Assembly: GCF_032854445.1 (NCBI RefSeq)
Contig: NC_088300.1
Span: forward strand, 60,982,984-61,046,983
Length of the DNA: 64,000 nt
Source of the DNA: Liolophura sinensis
Taxonomy: Eukaryota > Mollusca > Polyplacophora > Chitonida > Chitonidae
Reading direction: 5' to 3'
Position numbers and translations under genes: made by a program. The notes under the pieces are model-generated. The model was not told the origin of the DNA. It did not search any database and saw only the letters and a list, made by a program, of their open reading frames with translations. The first letter of the stretch is position 1. Each line of letters begins with the position of its first letter. Below are positions 12,401-32,397 of the stretch, in pieces.

Positions 12401-14594
12401 GTGACCAGACATTAGAGAGTCTCAGACAGCAGTATGAGGTGATGAAGATGAAGGCCATGCAGGAACAGGTAAGACTTCTCTAAATTTAGCTCTTTCCGAA
12501 TTACGTTTATGCACATTTCTTTCCAGACATGGCATCAGCCCCATTCTTGAACATGGAATTATTTAATTCGCTCTCATTGTTCTTGGGGCTCTGATTGGCT
12601 CATTGGCAGTAAGCAGTTCTCTTTGTGTGGTCTTACATAAAGTTTGCTACGTGGAAACCTCCTGTGTCTCCCACCAATATGAAGCTTGTGAAACATGGGA
12701 GAGTTTGCCAGTAATGTGCCAAAGGTCGATAGTTTACTATGGGCATACTACCCATAAACGTATTTACCCTTGTACAGCGCAAGTAAATAATTCTGCAGTA
12801 TATGGCATTGAACGACAATCAAATGAAGAAATAAACAAATCATCATTTCATTTCAAGCCACATTATGGCCTGTTGGGTTTTTGTGATAAAAACTGTGTCA
12901 CTCTAAAGTGTTTATGTAGAATAGGATGTTGATTTTAGGGAAACCTTTTCCTCTGCTCCAACAGTTAGTTGTTACCGTTACAGCATGGTAGGCCTAGTTG
13001 TTCATTCATATTTCCAATATTAAAAATAACTCGACAAATAGAAAAAAAGAAAAGTTTTCTTGATACATCACAAGTTTAACTAATTTATTGTGTGTTTCAG
13101 GAGTTGAAGTTTATATCAGGTCTGATTCGTCTGGGGCGATTCAGAAAGTCTGAGTTGTCCAATGTGGTCAAGTTACTGTTCCCTGGTCGATCTCCTGACG
13201 AGGCCAACAGACTACTACAGATCATGTGTGAGCATGCCGACATGGAGAAGACTGATCTGGATAAAGATGACACAAGTCTGTAAGTAGACACTGCTAGGTT
13301 GTGAGTTCAAATCCACTACATGCTGATTTGTGGCAGACTAATATATGACTTCCTGAATTCTCAAATTTTGGCTTTGATATCATTATGCAAAACACTGTTT
13401 GTCCTACTGATAAAAGTTATATTTTGAGATGTGATAGTTGAAAATTTGAAAACAATTAAGAGAATTATTGATATTTTATAGGAAGACCATGCCTTCAGTG
13501 TTCTTGGGGCTTTCATAAGACAACAAGAGGTCAACAACACTTGTGTGGCCATTTGCCAGTCACAGGTTTGCTCAAAACCATGATCTATAACCAGTGTGGT
13601 GTGAATACATTGTAACTGTATGTTTCTTGGGGAAAAGTTTGTCAGTAATTTGCCAAAGGTCAGTGGTTTACCCCGTAGTGCTCTGGTTTCTTCCACCAAG
13701 AAAACTGACTGGCATCATATGAAATCAAAATTCCCTGGGTATTAAAAACCTTTCTCATATTTATCATCTTTCAACCTGACCTTGATATCCTCTGATCCAG
13801 TTTGAGTGACACAGCCACCAGCCGATTGGAGGAGAGAATCAGAGTTGCAACCTTGACCTCCCCAATGAACTCAACAATGAATTCTACCTCTGGATCAATG
13901 TATGGTGATCTACGCAAAGGGTATGTTAGCAATGTTGTTTTTGTTTCTCATTGAATATATTACCACTGCAGGTGATAGTGTCTCAGAAAGTGAAAATCTG
14001 AAAAAATGGATTAATTGAGACTAATTAAAGTATTGCCGTGATTGTGAAAGCAAAGCCTGCTATTGCAGTCTGTGACAAATATTTCATCATTCAGCTACTG
14101 TTTAAACAGGTAATGTGAATTACTCTTAAAAGTTACAAACTGCAAGTTCTTGATGACGCTTAGCTTTCATATTATGGCTAAAAGAAGTACATATATGTGA
14201 AGAAATAACAGACTCATAGATTCATTTATTCTTTTTCAGAAGCATGAAGTCTACTGGAAGAAAAGCCAGTCGAGCTAAGCTACGTCGACCTCAGTTGAAA
14301 GATGACAACTTTGATTATGATGATGATGATACTGATGATCTGAACATGTCGTACAAAAGTTTAAGCCGACCAGAGCCCCTAGGACAGGATCATAATGAGG
14401 GTTACGTAGAAGCGACGCTTACATATGATGATGAGTCGTTCCTGAACAGAAGACGGTTACCCGTTCCTCCCCAAGGGGCTTTGGAGCCCATTGAAGTCAA
14501 ACCAAAACGCAAGAAAAAGAAGAGCACATTAAAGAAGTTAGCAAATCGTAATGCTGGTTTTCGTGGGGAGGACGAAGCAGAATACTCAGTGTAA
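484..14594 (+). CDS. Large coiled-coil protein, C-terminal 23 coding exons (5' end outside window)
   Basis: Spliced by eye from exons 484-566, 962-1039, 1349-1592, 1982-2062, 2353-2463, 2943-3167, 4268-4347, 4859-5018, 5922-5994, 6354-6548, 7186-7295, 8309-8406, 8953-9045, 9249-9357, 9584-9731, 10079-10180, 10928-11053, 11329-11382, 11535-11704, 12381-12468, 13101-13279, 13801-13920 and 14240-14594 (stop included). All phases agree except in exon 9584-9731, which has one extra base. About 1,026 residues are visible. Nearly all are charged, heptad-like helix rich in E, K, Q, R and L, so a long coiled coil is the main visible property. The last exons are different: a segment with the core FISGLIRLGRFRKSELSNVV, then an S/T-rich linker, an acidic run (YDDDDTDD), a basic run (KPKRKKKKSTLKK) and the end DEAEYSV. 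No signal peptide or membrane segment is visible in this part. The intron after 11053 would use a GC donor. I do not recognise the family firmly. An EVC2 (limbin)-like ciliary protein is one candidate, because that family is a long coiled coil, but this is a guess. Confidence 0.85.
3340..4258. repeat. Degenerate minisatellite ending in five clean units
   Basis: From about 4065 to 4258 a unit of about 42 bp (GGTTAATGCTCAGACTTTCA then TTGCCATCATTGTTAACATT) repeats five times, one unit being shorter. Upstream, to about 3340, looser TTTAGACTTTCAT pieces suggest an older array, interrupted at 3490-3860. Confidence 0.8.
3490..3860 (-). mobile_element. Possible mariner/Tc1-like remnant
   Basis: The right end reads CCCATTTTTTTATGGCCACC, which resembles transposon ends of the mariner type as I remember them. 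A minus-strand piece reads GRTGKNSLRMTKKHASRTAG, loosely like the linker of a transposase. No matching second end was found. The segment interrupts a degenerate minisatellite in the intron before exon 4268. The assignment is weak. Confidence 0.25.
5218..5475 (-). repeat. SINE family A, near full length
   Basis: On the minus strand it has a tRNA-like head with a B-box-like GAGTTCAAGTCC, then a body (TTTCCACCCACCATAATGC), and a tail (AAACACCAATCAAATAAATA). This is the family's most complete minus-strand copy in the window. Confidence 0.85.
5577..5788 (+). mobile_element. MITE-like element, family 2
   Basis: First of three copies of a roughly 215-bp element with inverted ends near CTAAATGACCT and AGGTCATTTAG. 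All copies share TCATGACATTTATTTGCCTC. This copy lies in an intron of the coiled-coil gene. Confidence 0.75.
6690..6846 (+). repeat. SINE family B with flank, first copy of a local duplication
   Basis: The tRNA-like head GGCTCAGTGGTTAACCACTG is followed by GGGTTTTATCCTAACCTGGG. The whole 157-bp block, including upstream sequence TGGAAAATAATGAACCTGTC, recurs at 7877-8036 with only a few differences. Confidence 0.75.
7655..8140 (+). repeat. Nested local duplication around the SINE block
   Basis: GACCCATCGGGCACAGAA occurs at about 7662 and 8043, and TAGAATAAGGCAAATTGA occurs at about 7817 and 8118. The pieces flank the second SINE-B block, showing at least two rounds of rearrangement. Confidence 0.6.
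7877..8036 (+). repeat. SINE family B with flank, second copy of a local duplication
   Basis: Near-identical to 6690-6846. It lies in the next intron of the coiled-coil gene, so the copying event crossed exon 7186-7295 without duplicating it. Confidence 0.75.
9584..9731 (+). pseudogene. Frameshifted exon of the coiled-coil gene
   Basis: This exon is 148 bp, yet both flanking junctions are phase 0, so it is one base too long. Read from its start, the frame runs through VKVQLAMMK and meets TGA after TSH. Read back from its donor, another frame gives HTEQKLAVIQGQRMDIDTELE, which is good coiled-coil sequence. The switch lies in the AAAA run at about 9659-9662, where three A's would restore one frame. 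Either the assembly has a homopolymer error here or the allele is broken. Neighbouring exons look intact, which favours an error. Confidence 0.85.
9732..9902 (+). repeat. GT-rich minisatellite starting at a splice donor
   Basis: Units of about 22 bp, built on GGGTAAGGTGTGGGTGGGAA, begin exactly at the donor of exon 9584-9731 and run for about 170 bp. Several units repeat the donor-like GGTAAGG. Confidence 0.8.
10335..10450 (-). repeat. SINE family A, truncated
   Basis: Tail and body only. The head is missing, and a short internal deletion removes the CATAATGCTGGC block. Confidence 0.75.
11786..11998 (+). mobile_element. MITE-like element, family 1
   Basis: The body is well preserved (GCAAAAAGGTTGAGGAATTA at the right end), but the left inverted end has decayed to GTAGTTCTTTTTGCATG. 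Confidence 0.75.
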
Positions 14595-14715
14595 CCCAAT
14601 ATTAAAAGATTTTGTGTGGTTTGAATTGTTTGCTACCCTAGTTTTGCAACTTGTTATATAAATTTTATATACGTGTACATGTGGAACTGTTTCATGTACC
14701 CAGATAATTTAATTT

Positions 14716-14735
14716 AATAAATAATAAATAAATCA
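14716..14735 (+). terminator. Polyadenylation signals of the coiled-coil gene
   Basis: Overlapping AATAAA hexamers start about 120 bp after the stop codon at 14592-14594. They are the first such signals after the stop, so a short 3' UTR ending near 14,750 is likely. Confidence 0.6.
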
Positions 14736-14964
14736 GAAATATTGTATATTTTATGCCTTGAATGCTGAGAAAGGATCATAGATTTTTTTAAAATCATGAT
14801 CACGTCATATGGCAGCAGCAAAATATTTTTGGTCATTCCACTTGGCTTAATTATGCCCTATACTGTTATTTCTGTTTTATATTTTCTAAGATGTGGTACT
14901 TTATATGCCCCTATTTTCTTATACACTATTAATATAATTATTTTGCCCTATATTTACCTGCACT

Positions 14965-15187
14965 TACCCTAATTCTTCAACCTTTTCAACCATGACTGCG
15001 ACTTATTATTTGAAACATTTTAAGATAACTACAGAGCAGGTGTACAGAAATAATTTGCACTGTTCTTGGAAAATCTGCATCTTCAGTGACAAAAACAAAT
15101 CATTTTTTTTCATCACTTTCGTAATTATTGTATGCATAAATTCCACTGAATTTCTTTAGTGATTGAAAAGGTTGAAGATTTACAGTA
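14965..15187. mobile_element. MITE-like element, family 1 ends with a different body
   Basis: Both inverted ends are clear (CTAATTCTTCAACCTTTTCA and GAAAAGGTTGAAGATTTACA). The interior does not share the GCAAGGTGTTTATTCAAGC block, so this is a diverged or related subfamily. Confidence 0.6.
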
Positions 15188-16177
15188 GTTCAAATTTCAA
15201 AATCGGTGTGCAGCATTTTGAGTAGCCAGGTGCATGTACATGTGAGGCAGACCATTTTTCTTCTCTTTAACCATGTTAGATTATTTGGCATCTAAACAAG
15301 ACTCAGATCAGGCTGTTGTTTAATATGGCTTGTTTTCAGAGAATGGCTACAGGTATTTTGTTTTCTGTCAAGTAACCCTGCCCACACAGGAAAACAAGCC
15401 GAACTTTTAGTCAAATATTCTTCTGTATTTTGTCCTATGTTTTCCTGTTGATCAGTGGACGCCCTTTATTCTGTTGACTAACTATCTATCAAAAGCATTA
15501 TTTAGCTGTAATTTATATTGTATATTTAATGCTTAATTTATAAAGAGGAACAGATGTTTCCTACATCACCAGCATGTTTGTTTGTGCATATCTTTAATTG
15601 TTCATTAATTTAATAACATGTTTGACAAAATTAAGATTATGTATGTGTTGCTCATATCAGATTACATTAATAGTTGTTTTTTGTGTCACATTTTAACATA
15701 TCCAACAGTGACAATCGGTTCAGTGGATCTCCACATATTTCAAAAGTGCTTGTGATCTTAATTATATGCCATGTTCACTATGAAATCAGTTCCAGATCAA
15801 ATTCCCCAGAGCGCTTTGTGCTGTGCATTTCTGAATTAATCATCAGTTTCAAACAATTGTGATGCGCTTTCAGTTATTCACACTCAAAGCGATTTGTGTT
15901 TAGCACGTGCTAACTATGATCTCATCGGCCCAGTACTGTCCCTTTGTATGGATGAAGGTTACCTGATCCAAGATGGATGCATTCACAAGTGCGTGTACAA
16001 AGCATTATCCAGACTATCATTGCTTTACACTATAATCCTTGTACCGCACATGTTTATCCTGATAATGTCTTGTGTAGTTATAATATGTTGAAAATAACTG
16101 ACACAGGCTACATAAAATTGATTTATCATTATGTCATGATGGGTAAGTATATATATATTTACAATATATATGATGGC

Positions 16178-16290
16178 TGTGGGTTTTCCCCAGGCTCTGC
16201 CCAGTTTCCTCCCACTATAATGCTGGCTCTCTAAGTGAAATATTCATGAGTACAGTGTAAATCACCAATCAAATAAATAAATATTTATAT
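16178..16290 (+). repeat. SINE family A, truncated
   Basis: Body from GGGTTTTCCCCAGGCTCTGC to the CACCAATCAAATAAATAAAT tail. The tRNA-like head is absent. Confidence 0.75.
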
Positions 16291-17119
16291 ATATTTGTGT
16301 GTGATGATCTGTGGTATTATTTTTATACATTCAGACCTTGATGTGCACATCTGTGATACGAGAAAAATGGCATTTTACTGTTTTGTTAAAGGATATTCTT
16401 TTTATGTGTATTCTGCATGTATATTCATTATTATTTTTTTTTTTCCTTATTTATTTCTTTTTGGGGGGGGGGGCGGTGTTGGGGGGAAAGTTTCTATTTG
16501 TAGCATCTTTACTTGAGTCCATTACAATGTTGCTCGTTAGACTGGTAGGAGAGCTATTGAAGCCTCCACGTGCATGTAGATTATATCCTAGATTATACAT
16601 GTAGAACTTATATGTTGTTTATATCTTATCTGTATTCTATATACAGCACATGTGTGTATATTCATGGATATAAATATATGAAAATATGTACATCAGGCTT
16701 TCATTTCATTTGTTTTACTGGTGTTCAGAAGTCCACAATGAAGATTGAGTTTCACCAACTTGATGAAAGTCAAGTTTGTGTTATTTAGATATTTACTTGA
16801 TTGGAAAGTACAGGGCAAAATGAGTTTACATGTGTACTGTTTGCACACCAAGATAAAAAAAATATTGATATCATGGCTGTTTAAATCCATACTCAAGATC
16901 ATTCTAGTTATGCACAATATATATTGCTGGGTTTAGCTCTGAGAAAATCCATACGGTTTCTACCCCATCACTACTCCACAAAATCATACAGTTTTACATG
17001 TAAATAATATGCGTTTACCTCTACATGTGTTTGTCAGGAAAGGAATCATAGAACTTTAACATGTGAAGTGCTGCTAAGGCAAGAATAAGTGGTAGGATTG
17101 CAGAGTTCAAACCTAATCT

Positions 17120-17230
17120 CTTCAGGACTGATTTTAATTGTTGTTAAGCACCATACTCGAGAATATTTCACTTACACAAAAAGCAGTCCATGATATGGGT
17201 GGAGGAAACTGAAGCGCCATTCAAACACCA
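17120..17230 (-). repeat. SINE family A, diverged fragment
   Basis: Weak match: CATACTCGAGAATATTTCAC followed by GGTGGAGGAAACTG. Confidence 0.45.
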
Positions 17231-17411
17231 ACATTTGGCAAGTTACTGATAAACTTTCTCAGTCATCATGTCCTACTGGTGAATGACAAGTAGTCTTCCA
17301 CACATGTTAAATTCCCGTGAGCATTACCGACAGCTTATCCTGGGGAAATCCACAAATTCCTTGCCTAAGGCCAGATTTGAACCTGCACTTTTATGTCCTA
17401 GCCACTGAGTT

Positions 17412-17585
17412 GTTGTTTGATTGGTGTTTTACACCATACTCAGACAAGAAACAAGTTGCTGGAACACTTTCCCACGTACTGCTGGAGAGGAATCCAGCAT
17501 CAGCTAGACTTGAACTCCTAGTCACCGCGTTGGTTAGAGGTACCTGGGTCATTGCACTGTGCTCACAGGCTAACCACTGAGTCCC
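17412..17585 (-). repeat. SINE family A, internally deleted
   Basis: The tail (TTGATTGGTGTTTTACACCA) and the tRNA-like head (GACTTGAACTC, GGTTAGAGGTACCTGGGTCA) are present, but the middle is missing. Confidence 0.7.
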
Positions 17586-20500
17586 ATTATATTCTGTTCA
17601 TTGAAAATGCGAGTACAAGCACATGGATGCAAACAGTAACACCCCATATACATTGCTTAATTTTCTTTTAATAACAAAAACAACTTCTATACATGTACCC
17701 AATATCCAGGTACTTTTACAGATGTGAAGCCATCTGAGATAACAACACATGACAGATGAACAACGACAACAGGCTTAGCCTTATCTTGCCAGGTGCACAA
17801 CTGGCTTTTCTCGGGAAAGAGAATGGTACCTTCTCTGTTGGTTAAAGTATACATCACATATTCAAGATGACTGCAGTTAACCTACAATACCAGAAATGCC
17901 ACTTGTGCACAAGACTAGGCTATTAAAGCATATATAGTTAAGTAGATTTCTGGCAATTTCAGACATAATATGACAGGTACAGTGATTACTGATATAAAAT
18001 AGGATGTTCTGCCCCTCCCCCCCCCCCCCCCCCCACAAAAGGAAATAAAGATCTATAAATCAAGAAACATATGACAGTTGAAACGTAGTAATTTGTTTGA
18101 ATAAATTAAGTAATAACCATATTTCTGAAATAAGTATCATGTCAAAAACAAATTGAGCAGCAGGCCCACTTTCTTGTGAGATAATTTTTCAGAAGTATCA
18201 TAAACAGAATCACCAGAAACATTTCTTTTTTGAAGCTGAGTGAATATAAGCAGTATGACCTCATTTTGAAGAGCTCTGGTTGGTCTGCCAGATATCAGCT
18301 GACAGTCATCACATATATGTCGTACGGGTAAACTATATGTACGTGTTGTTAGCTTTACATAATATTAGACAGTAAGATACTTTACAAAAACAAGATGTCA
18401 GATAAGAGAACCATAGTTCAGACACCAAAACAATAAAAACAGAAAAAACACAAAGATGTAAACATAGAAAGATCCCTTATACACATAAAATACATATTCA
18501 TAACAAACTGTTCATGTCATGATGAACTGTTCACAACCACGTGCAAGAGATGAAAATTTTGTAGGACTAGAAACAGAGATAGCCAATCAACATGTTCTTT
18601 TTTCACATCAATGGAGGGACTTCACGAGTCATGATTTAGTTACGCAGCATATAATTAGCTATACAAAACACACACACCAGATTTGCACCTGGAATAACTT
18701 CCATGACAACACACAAGAGACACGTCACCATGGTAACTGTGCTTGGTATAGATTTGTAAAATGCTGTGACTGTACTCTGTATATGTATGTTAGCTGTGTT
18801 ATGGTAATTCCATATTTCACCTAAAGTTTGGCATGTAAAAATGCCCTTTCAAAAGCAGGTACATGTAAAGGCCTTAAAATAATACTTTTGATGCCGACAC
18901 TGAAGTTTTTCTAATAAGAAATTAATCAAATTTGACAAAAAATGCTCTTTGGTGGCAATATAAGATGGATGAATAAATCAGAATCAAAGGCCACCTGAAA
19001 AATGCTAAGCTTTACCCGAAACACAGTAATTCCTGTGTTCATCAGTGATAAGATGGACAATGGACTGAAAGATAACAATCTAGCTCACACATCTTCTAAA
19101 GCTAAATCCACAACTTTCTCACAGCAATTAAAGATGGAATTCCTCCAAAGCCAAAATCCCATGTCTGCCAGTTACTTCTTAAGTCCACTTGTATTGATTC
19201 TGTGAAGTTGATTTGAAAACTAAGACAGTTGGTGTTCTGACAAAACAGTGTCACACTCCCTAGTATAGTTTACAATCTAACACCTAAACACAGGCCATAT
19301 GTTTATTTACATAATGATCATGAATGAAACAAATAAACATACAGAAATAACAAAAATGCATGTACAAACAAACTTGAGCAGTCATCTTTCTTATGTACAC
19401 AAAAGTAAAAGAAAACAAATCTTGAGAGAAAAATAAGAATCTCTTCTGTAATGGAATGAAACTTTTGGGCTAGAATTTCTTCTGCCATGTTTGTACTGAT
19501 GGGACTGAGTACAACATCGCATCTAAAAGTCCCCAGAATGTGTAAGTGAAAAACATCAGGAAAAATATGCTATAGTGTGCACACATATATAACTCTCAGT
19601 TACAACAAACTTTATGCAAGCTTCATGGTTGAAACTACATACATATCAGAAACAGTTTAGTACATGTACCTGCAGGAATGATTCACAAGGACAGATTCTT
19701 ATATCATAATATGAAAAGTGTAAGTATACAGAGCGCCCAACGTAGCTTTTAGAAAACAAATGTAACTTGTGATAATTTGTATTGTAAAAGGTTCAGACAG
19801 AAAATATGCTTTATGAAAACTTATTCACCACCACTATTTACCAAAATAAAAATTCATATGATATGAATGTATGCATGTTTGGGGTTTTATGCTGAACTTC
19901 CCATAATGGAGTTTTGCTGAAGGTGTCAGAATTGTATAACAGACAGTATGACACAAAGTGGACTCCTTATGGATAAATAATGGGTCTAAGATAAATAATC
20001 TCATCAGCCAATAAGAATAACACGTATTTTAAAGTCTTAAAAATGATTACATGACGATTTACTCTACTTCACAACACTGATTGAAATTTGAAATTTTTAA
20101 ATGCAGACCACCGTTAGTTTGAGATTTCTTTCAATGCTTTGTTAGCATTTTATTTACACGGGATCCCTTGGAATATTTCTTTCTTTTTTCTGTACCGATA
20201 CTGAAGGTACAAATGGAAGACCAAGCACAGGAATGTAATCGAGTCAACAGATGAAGACATGACTTTATACATAATGTGTAGACATACAACAATTATTGAC
20301 TTCTTTTGAGTGCTGTCTAGGTCACAATAGTCTGTTTTAAGAGTAGAGGAATTTGGGAGATTCCAGGGCCGTATCATATCCTGTACCCTGTATATATCCT
20401 ATACATCTGACACCACCTTCCTTTGCAGAAATCTACTTCATGCTCACGACATATTCCTTCTGTACTAAATTCCCGTTTGACATGAATTCTTGATGATCAG

Positions 20501-20725
20501 ATATGGATACATTTCATAAAATTATTGACATGGCATCAAATAATTTTGGTTTAATCTATATGTAGATTGGGCTTTTGAATATCAGCAGAAGTTTATCAGC
20601 CAGGAGTTAGTTCCACGAAACATACTTAAGTCGGTGTTGTAACTTGGTGCCCTTAACAAAGTGCATTTTATACCTGTAGAATTAACATATGTTGTCTTGG
20701 TAGTACCACAAAGCAATTATAGGAT

Positions 20726-20930
20726 AGTTCCTCAACTTGTTGACACATGAAAGAGCAACTTGCAGTGCAATTTATGCACCTTTCTAATTTGATTTTGTAA
20801 ACAAAATTACATTGGTAGGGGATTTCAGGGATTCACAAAAGTATAATTTCATCAGTCTGACAGATTAACGCCCTCAGAATATAGCTGAATAAATATCTTT
20901 CCAACATGTGAAAAGGTTGAAGAATGACAG
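20726..20930 (-). mobile_element. MITE-like element, family 1
   Basis: Reverse-orientation copy ending CATGTGAAAAGGTTGAAGAA. It lies in the presumed 3' UTR of CCDC149. Confidence 0.75.
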
Positions 20931-21351
20931 TCCCATGGTAGCTTTTCTTGAACATACTTAGTCATGGTAATTACAATCAACTTTAGCCTACAATAACTTT
21001 GTGGGATGAGGTTCAAAAGTGCACAATTTGTGATTTAATGTATCAGCAATTAATTTGTCCTCTGGAATTCCAAGGCATAATGATGGGAATAATTCACATC
21101 ATGGCAACAAAAACAACGTTTGATGTGTTTCAATGCAATCATCAGCTAAATTATCTCCGATACATGCACCAATCTCTTTTTTTTGTATACTACATGTGAT
21201 CATAAAATATCTGTACACCGGGATATAGACATTCTGAATCTGTCACTATCCAATACAGCCACAAGTGCAAGCCATCTACATCAGGTGTCACAATAGGCTT
21301 TTTGATCCCACAGCTAACAAGCCTGGGTTATGTCCACCATGTTTATACACA

Positions 21352-21478
21352 TCTGGGGCCACTTTCACAAAGATGTCGTACTTGTAACAGTTCTACGTTA
21401 ACAGCGATGTACAAAATATTGTACAACAAATATATGATAAAAAATTGTTGTACGCTGCTTTGTGAAACTGGAGCCAGG
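21352..21478. mobile_element. Short inverted-repeat element, MITE-like family 3
   Basis: The left end CTGGGGCCACTTTCACAAAG is inverted, with a few changes, at the right end (CTTTGTGAAACTGGAGCCAG). The interior contains GTACAACAAATATATGATAA and its partial inverse. Only one copy was seen in the window. Confidence 0.65.
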
Positions 21479-21630
21479 ACAATGGACCACATGTCTTTGC
21501 ACCAGTATCAGCATTTATACATGAAGATTCTCATCCAGTTACCAATCTAAGAATTTAAGTAGAATGAGCTTGATTTAGAGAGGCAAATTTAATCACATGT
21601 AAAAAGTGTTGCATTAAAGCCACCACTACA

Positions 21631-31880
<10,250 letters not shown>

Positions 31881-32397
31881 AATGACAGATTCTGCTCTCT
31901 GTGGAAACTGTCAAAGATGGTTGTTCTCAAAATGTGGATTGAGCATTCTGTAGGTGACAGGTAGAGAATGAAAGATAGAATGAACGATAGTTCGTAGACA
32001 GATGATAAACTGAGTTTGGGGCATATCTTAGAACACTTCTGTCCATTAGACATTGAACATTAAAACATTTTAACAACTATCAAACTGAAAACCATTGGCA
32101 AACTAAATAAGACTTTAATTATGGGAGGTAAAGTAGCTGTATAGTTTAATTTACTAAATCAGTTTCTACTATTTGATATTATGGAGCAAAATGGCAAATT
32201 CAACAAGGTGTATTAGGGACTCAACAAGGTGTATTAGGGATACGAAAAACAAATACAAAAAAATGTGAAAAAAATACGGACTGCCACCGAGATTCTCCAA
32301 AACAAGTTGGCATTTTTACTACAGCCTGATACGTGGCACAGCGTGCGCATGTGTAGCGAGATTCTGTCTTTCCAAGCTGCACAGCGAAACTTTCAAC
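31881..32397. promoter_or_regulatory. Divergent promoter region between CCDC149 and the p24 gene
   Basis: Only 517 bp separate the two start codons, so both promoters and 5' UTRs must lie here or overlap, unless untranslated exons exist elsewhere. A 20-bp unit (TCAACAAGGTGTATTAGGGA) occurs twice with a 21-bp period at 32200-32240. I see no clear TATA box that I would assign to either gene. Confidence 0.6.

Larger units (their letters stand above)
14736..17600. other. Intergenic stretch with repeats, no gene seen
   Basis: No exon-like open frame with splice signals was found on either strand. The stretch holds one MITE-like copy (14965-15187), SINE pieces (16178-16290, 17120-17230, 17412-17585), a poly-G run near 16464-16475 and AT-rich unique DNA. 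Short open frames here are interrupted and low in complexity. Confidence 0.6.
17601..21630 (-). other. Possible long 3' UTR of CCDC149, otherwise no gene seen
   Basis: The stretch follows the CCDC149 stop codon in the direction of transcription. Apart from a MITE-like copy (20726-20930), a short inverted-repeat element (21352-21478) and a poly-C run (18004-18034), it is notably poor in dispersed repeats compared with the neighbouring introns. Reverse-strand AATAAA signals occur, for example near 20150 and 19302. A long 3' UTR would explain this, but no transcript evidence is available. No convincing coding frame was seen. Confidence 0.3.

Noticed and set aside
12603-12932. 109-residue open frame in an intron of the coiled-coil gene
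   Set aside because: It lies between two in-phase exons, has no splice context of its own and resembles no known domain.
484-14594. Firm naming of the coiled-coil gene as EVC2
   Set aside because: Coiled-coil content alone is not diagnostic, and I could not match a distinctive motif with certainty.
18004-18034. Poly-C run as a functional element
   Set aside because: Simple homopolymer tract with no supporting context.
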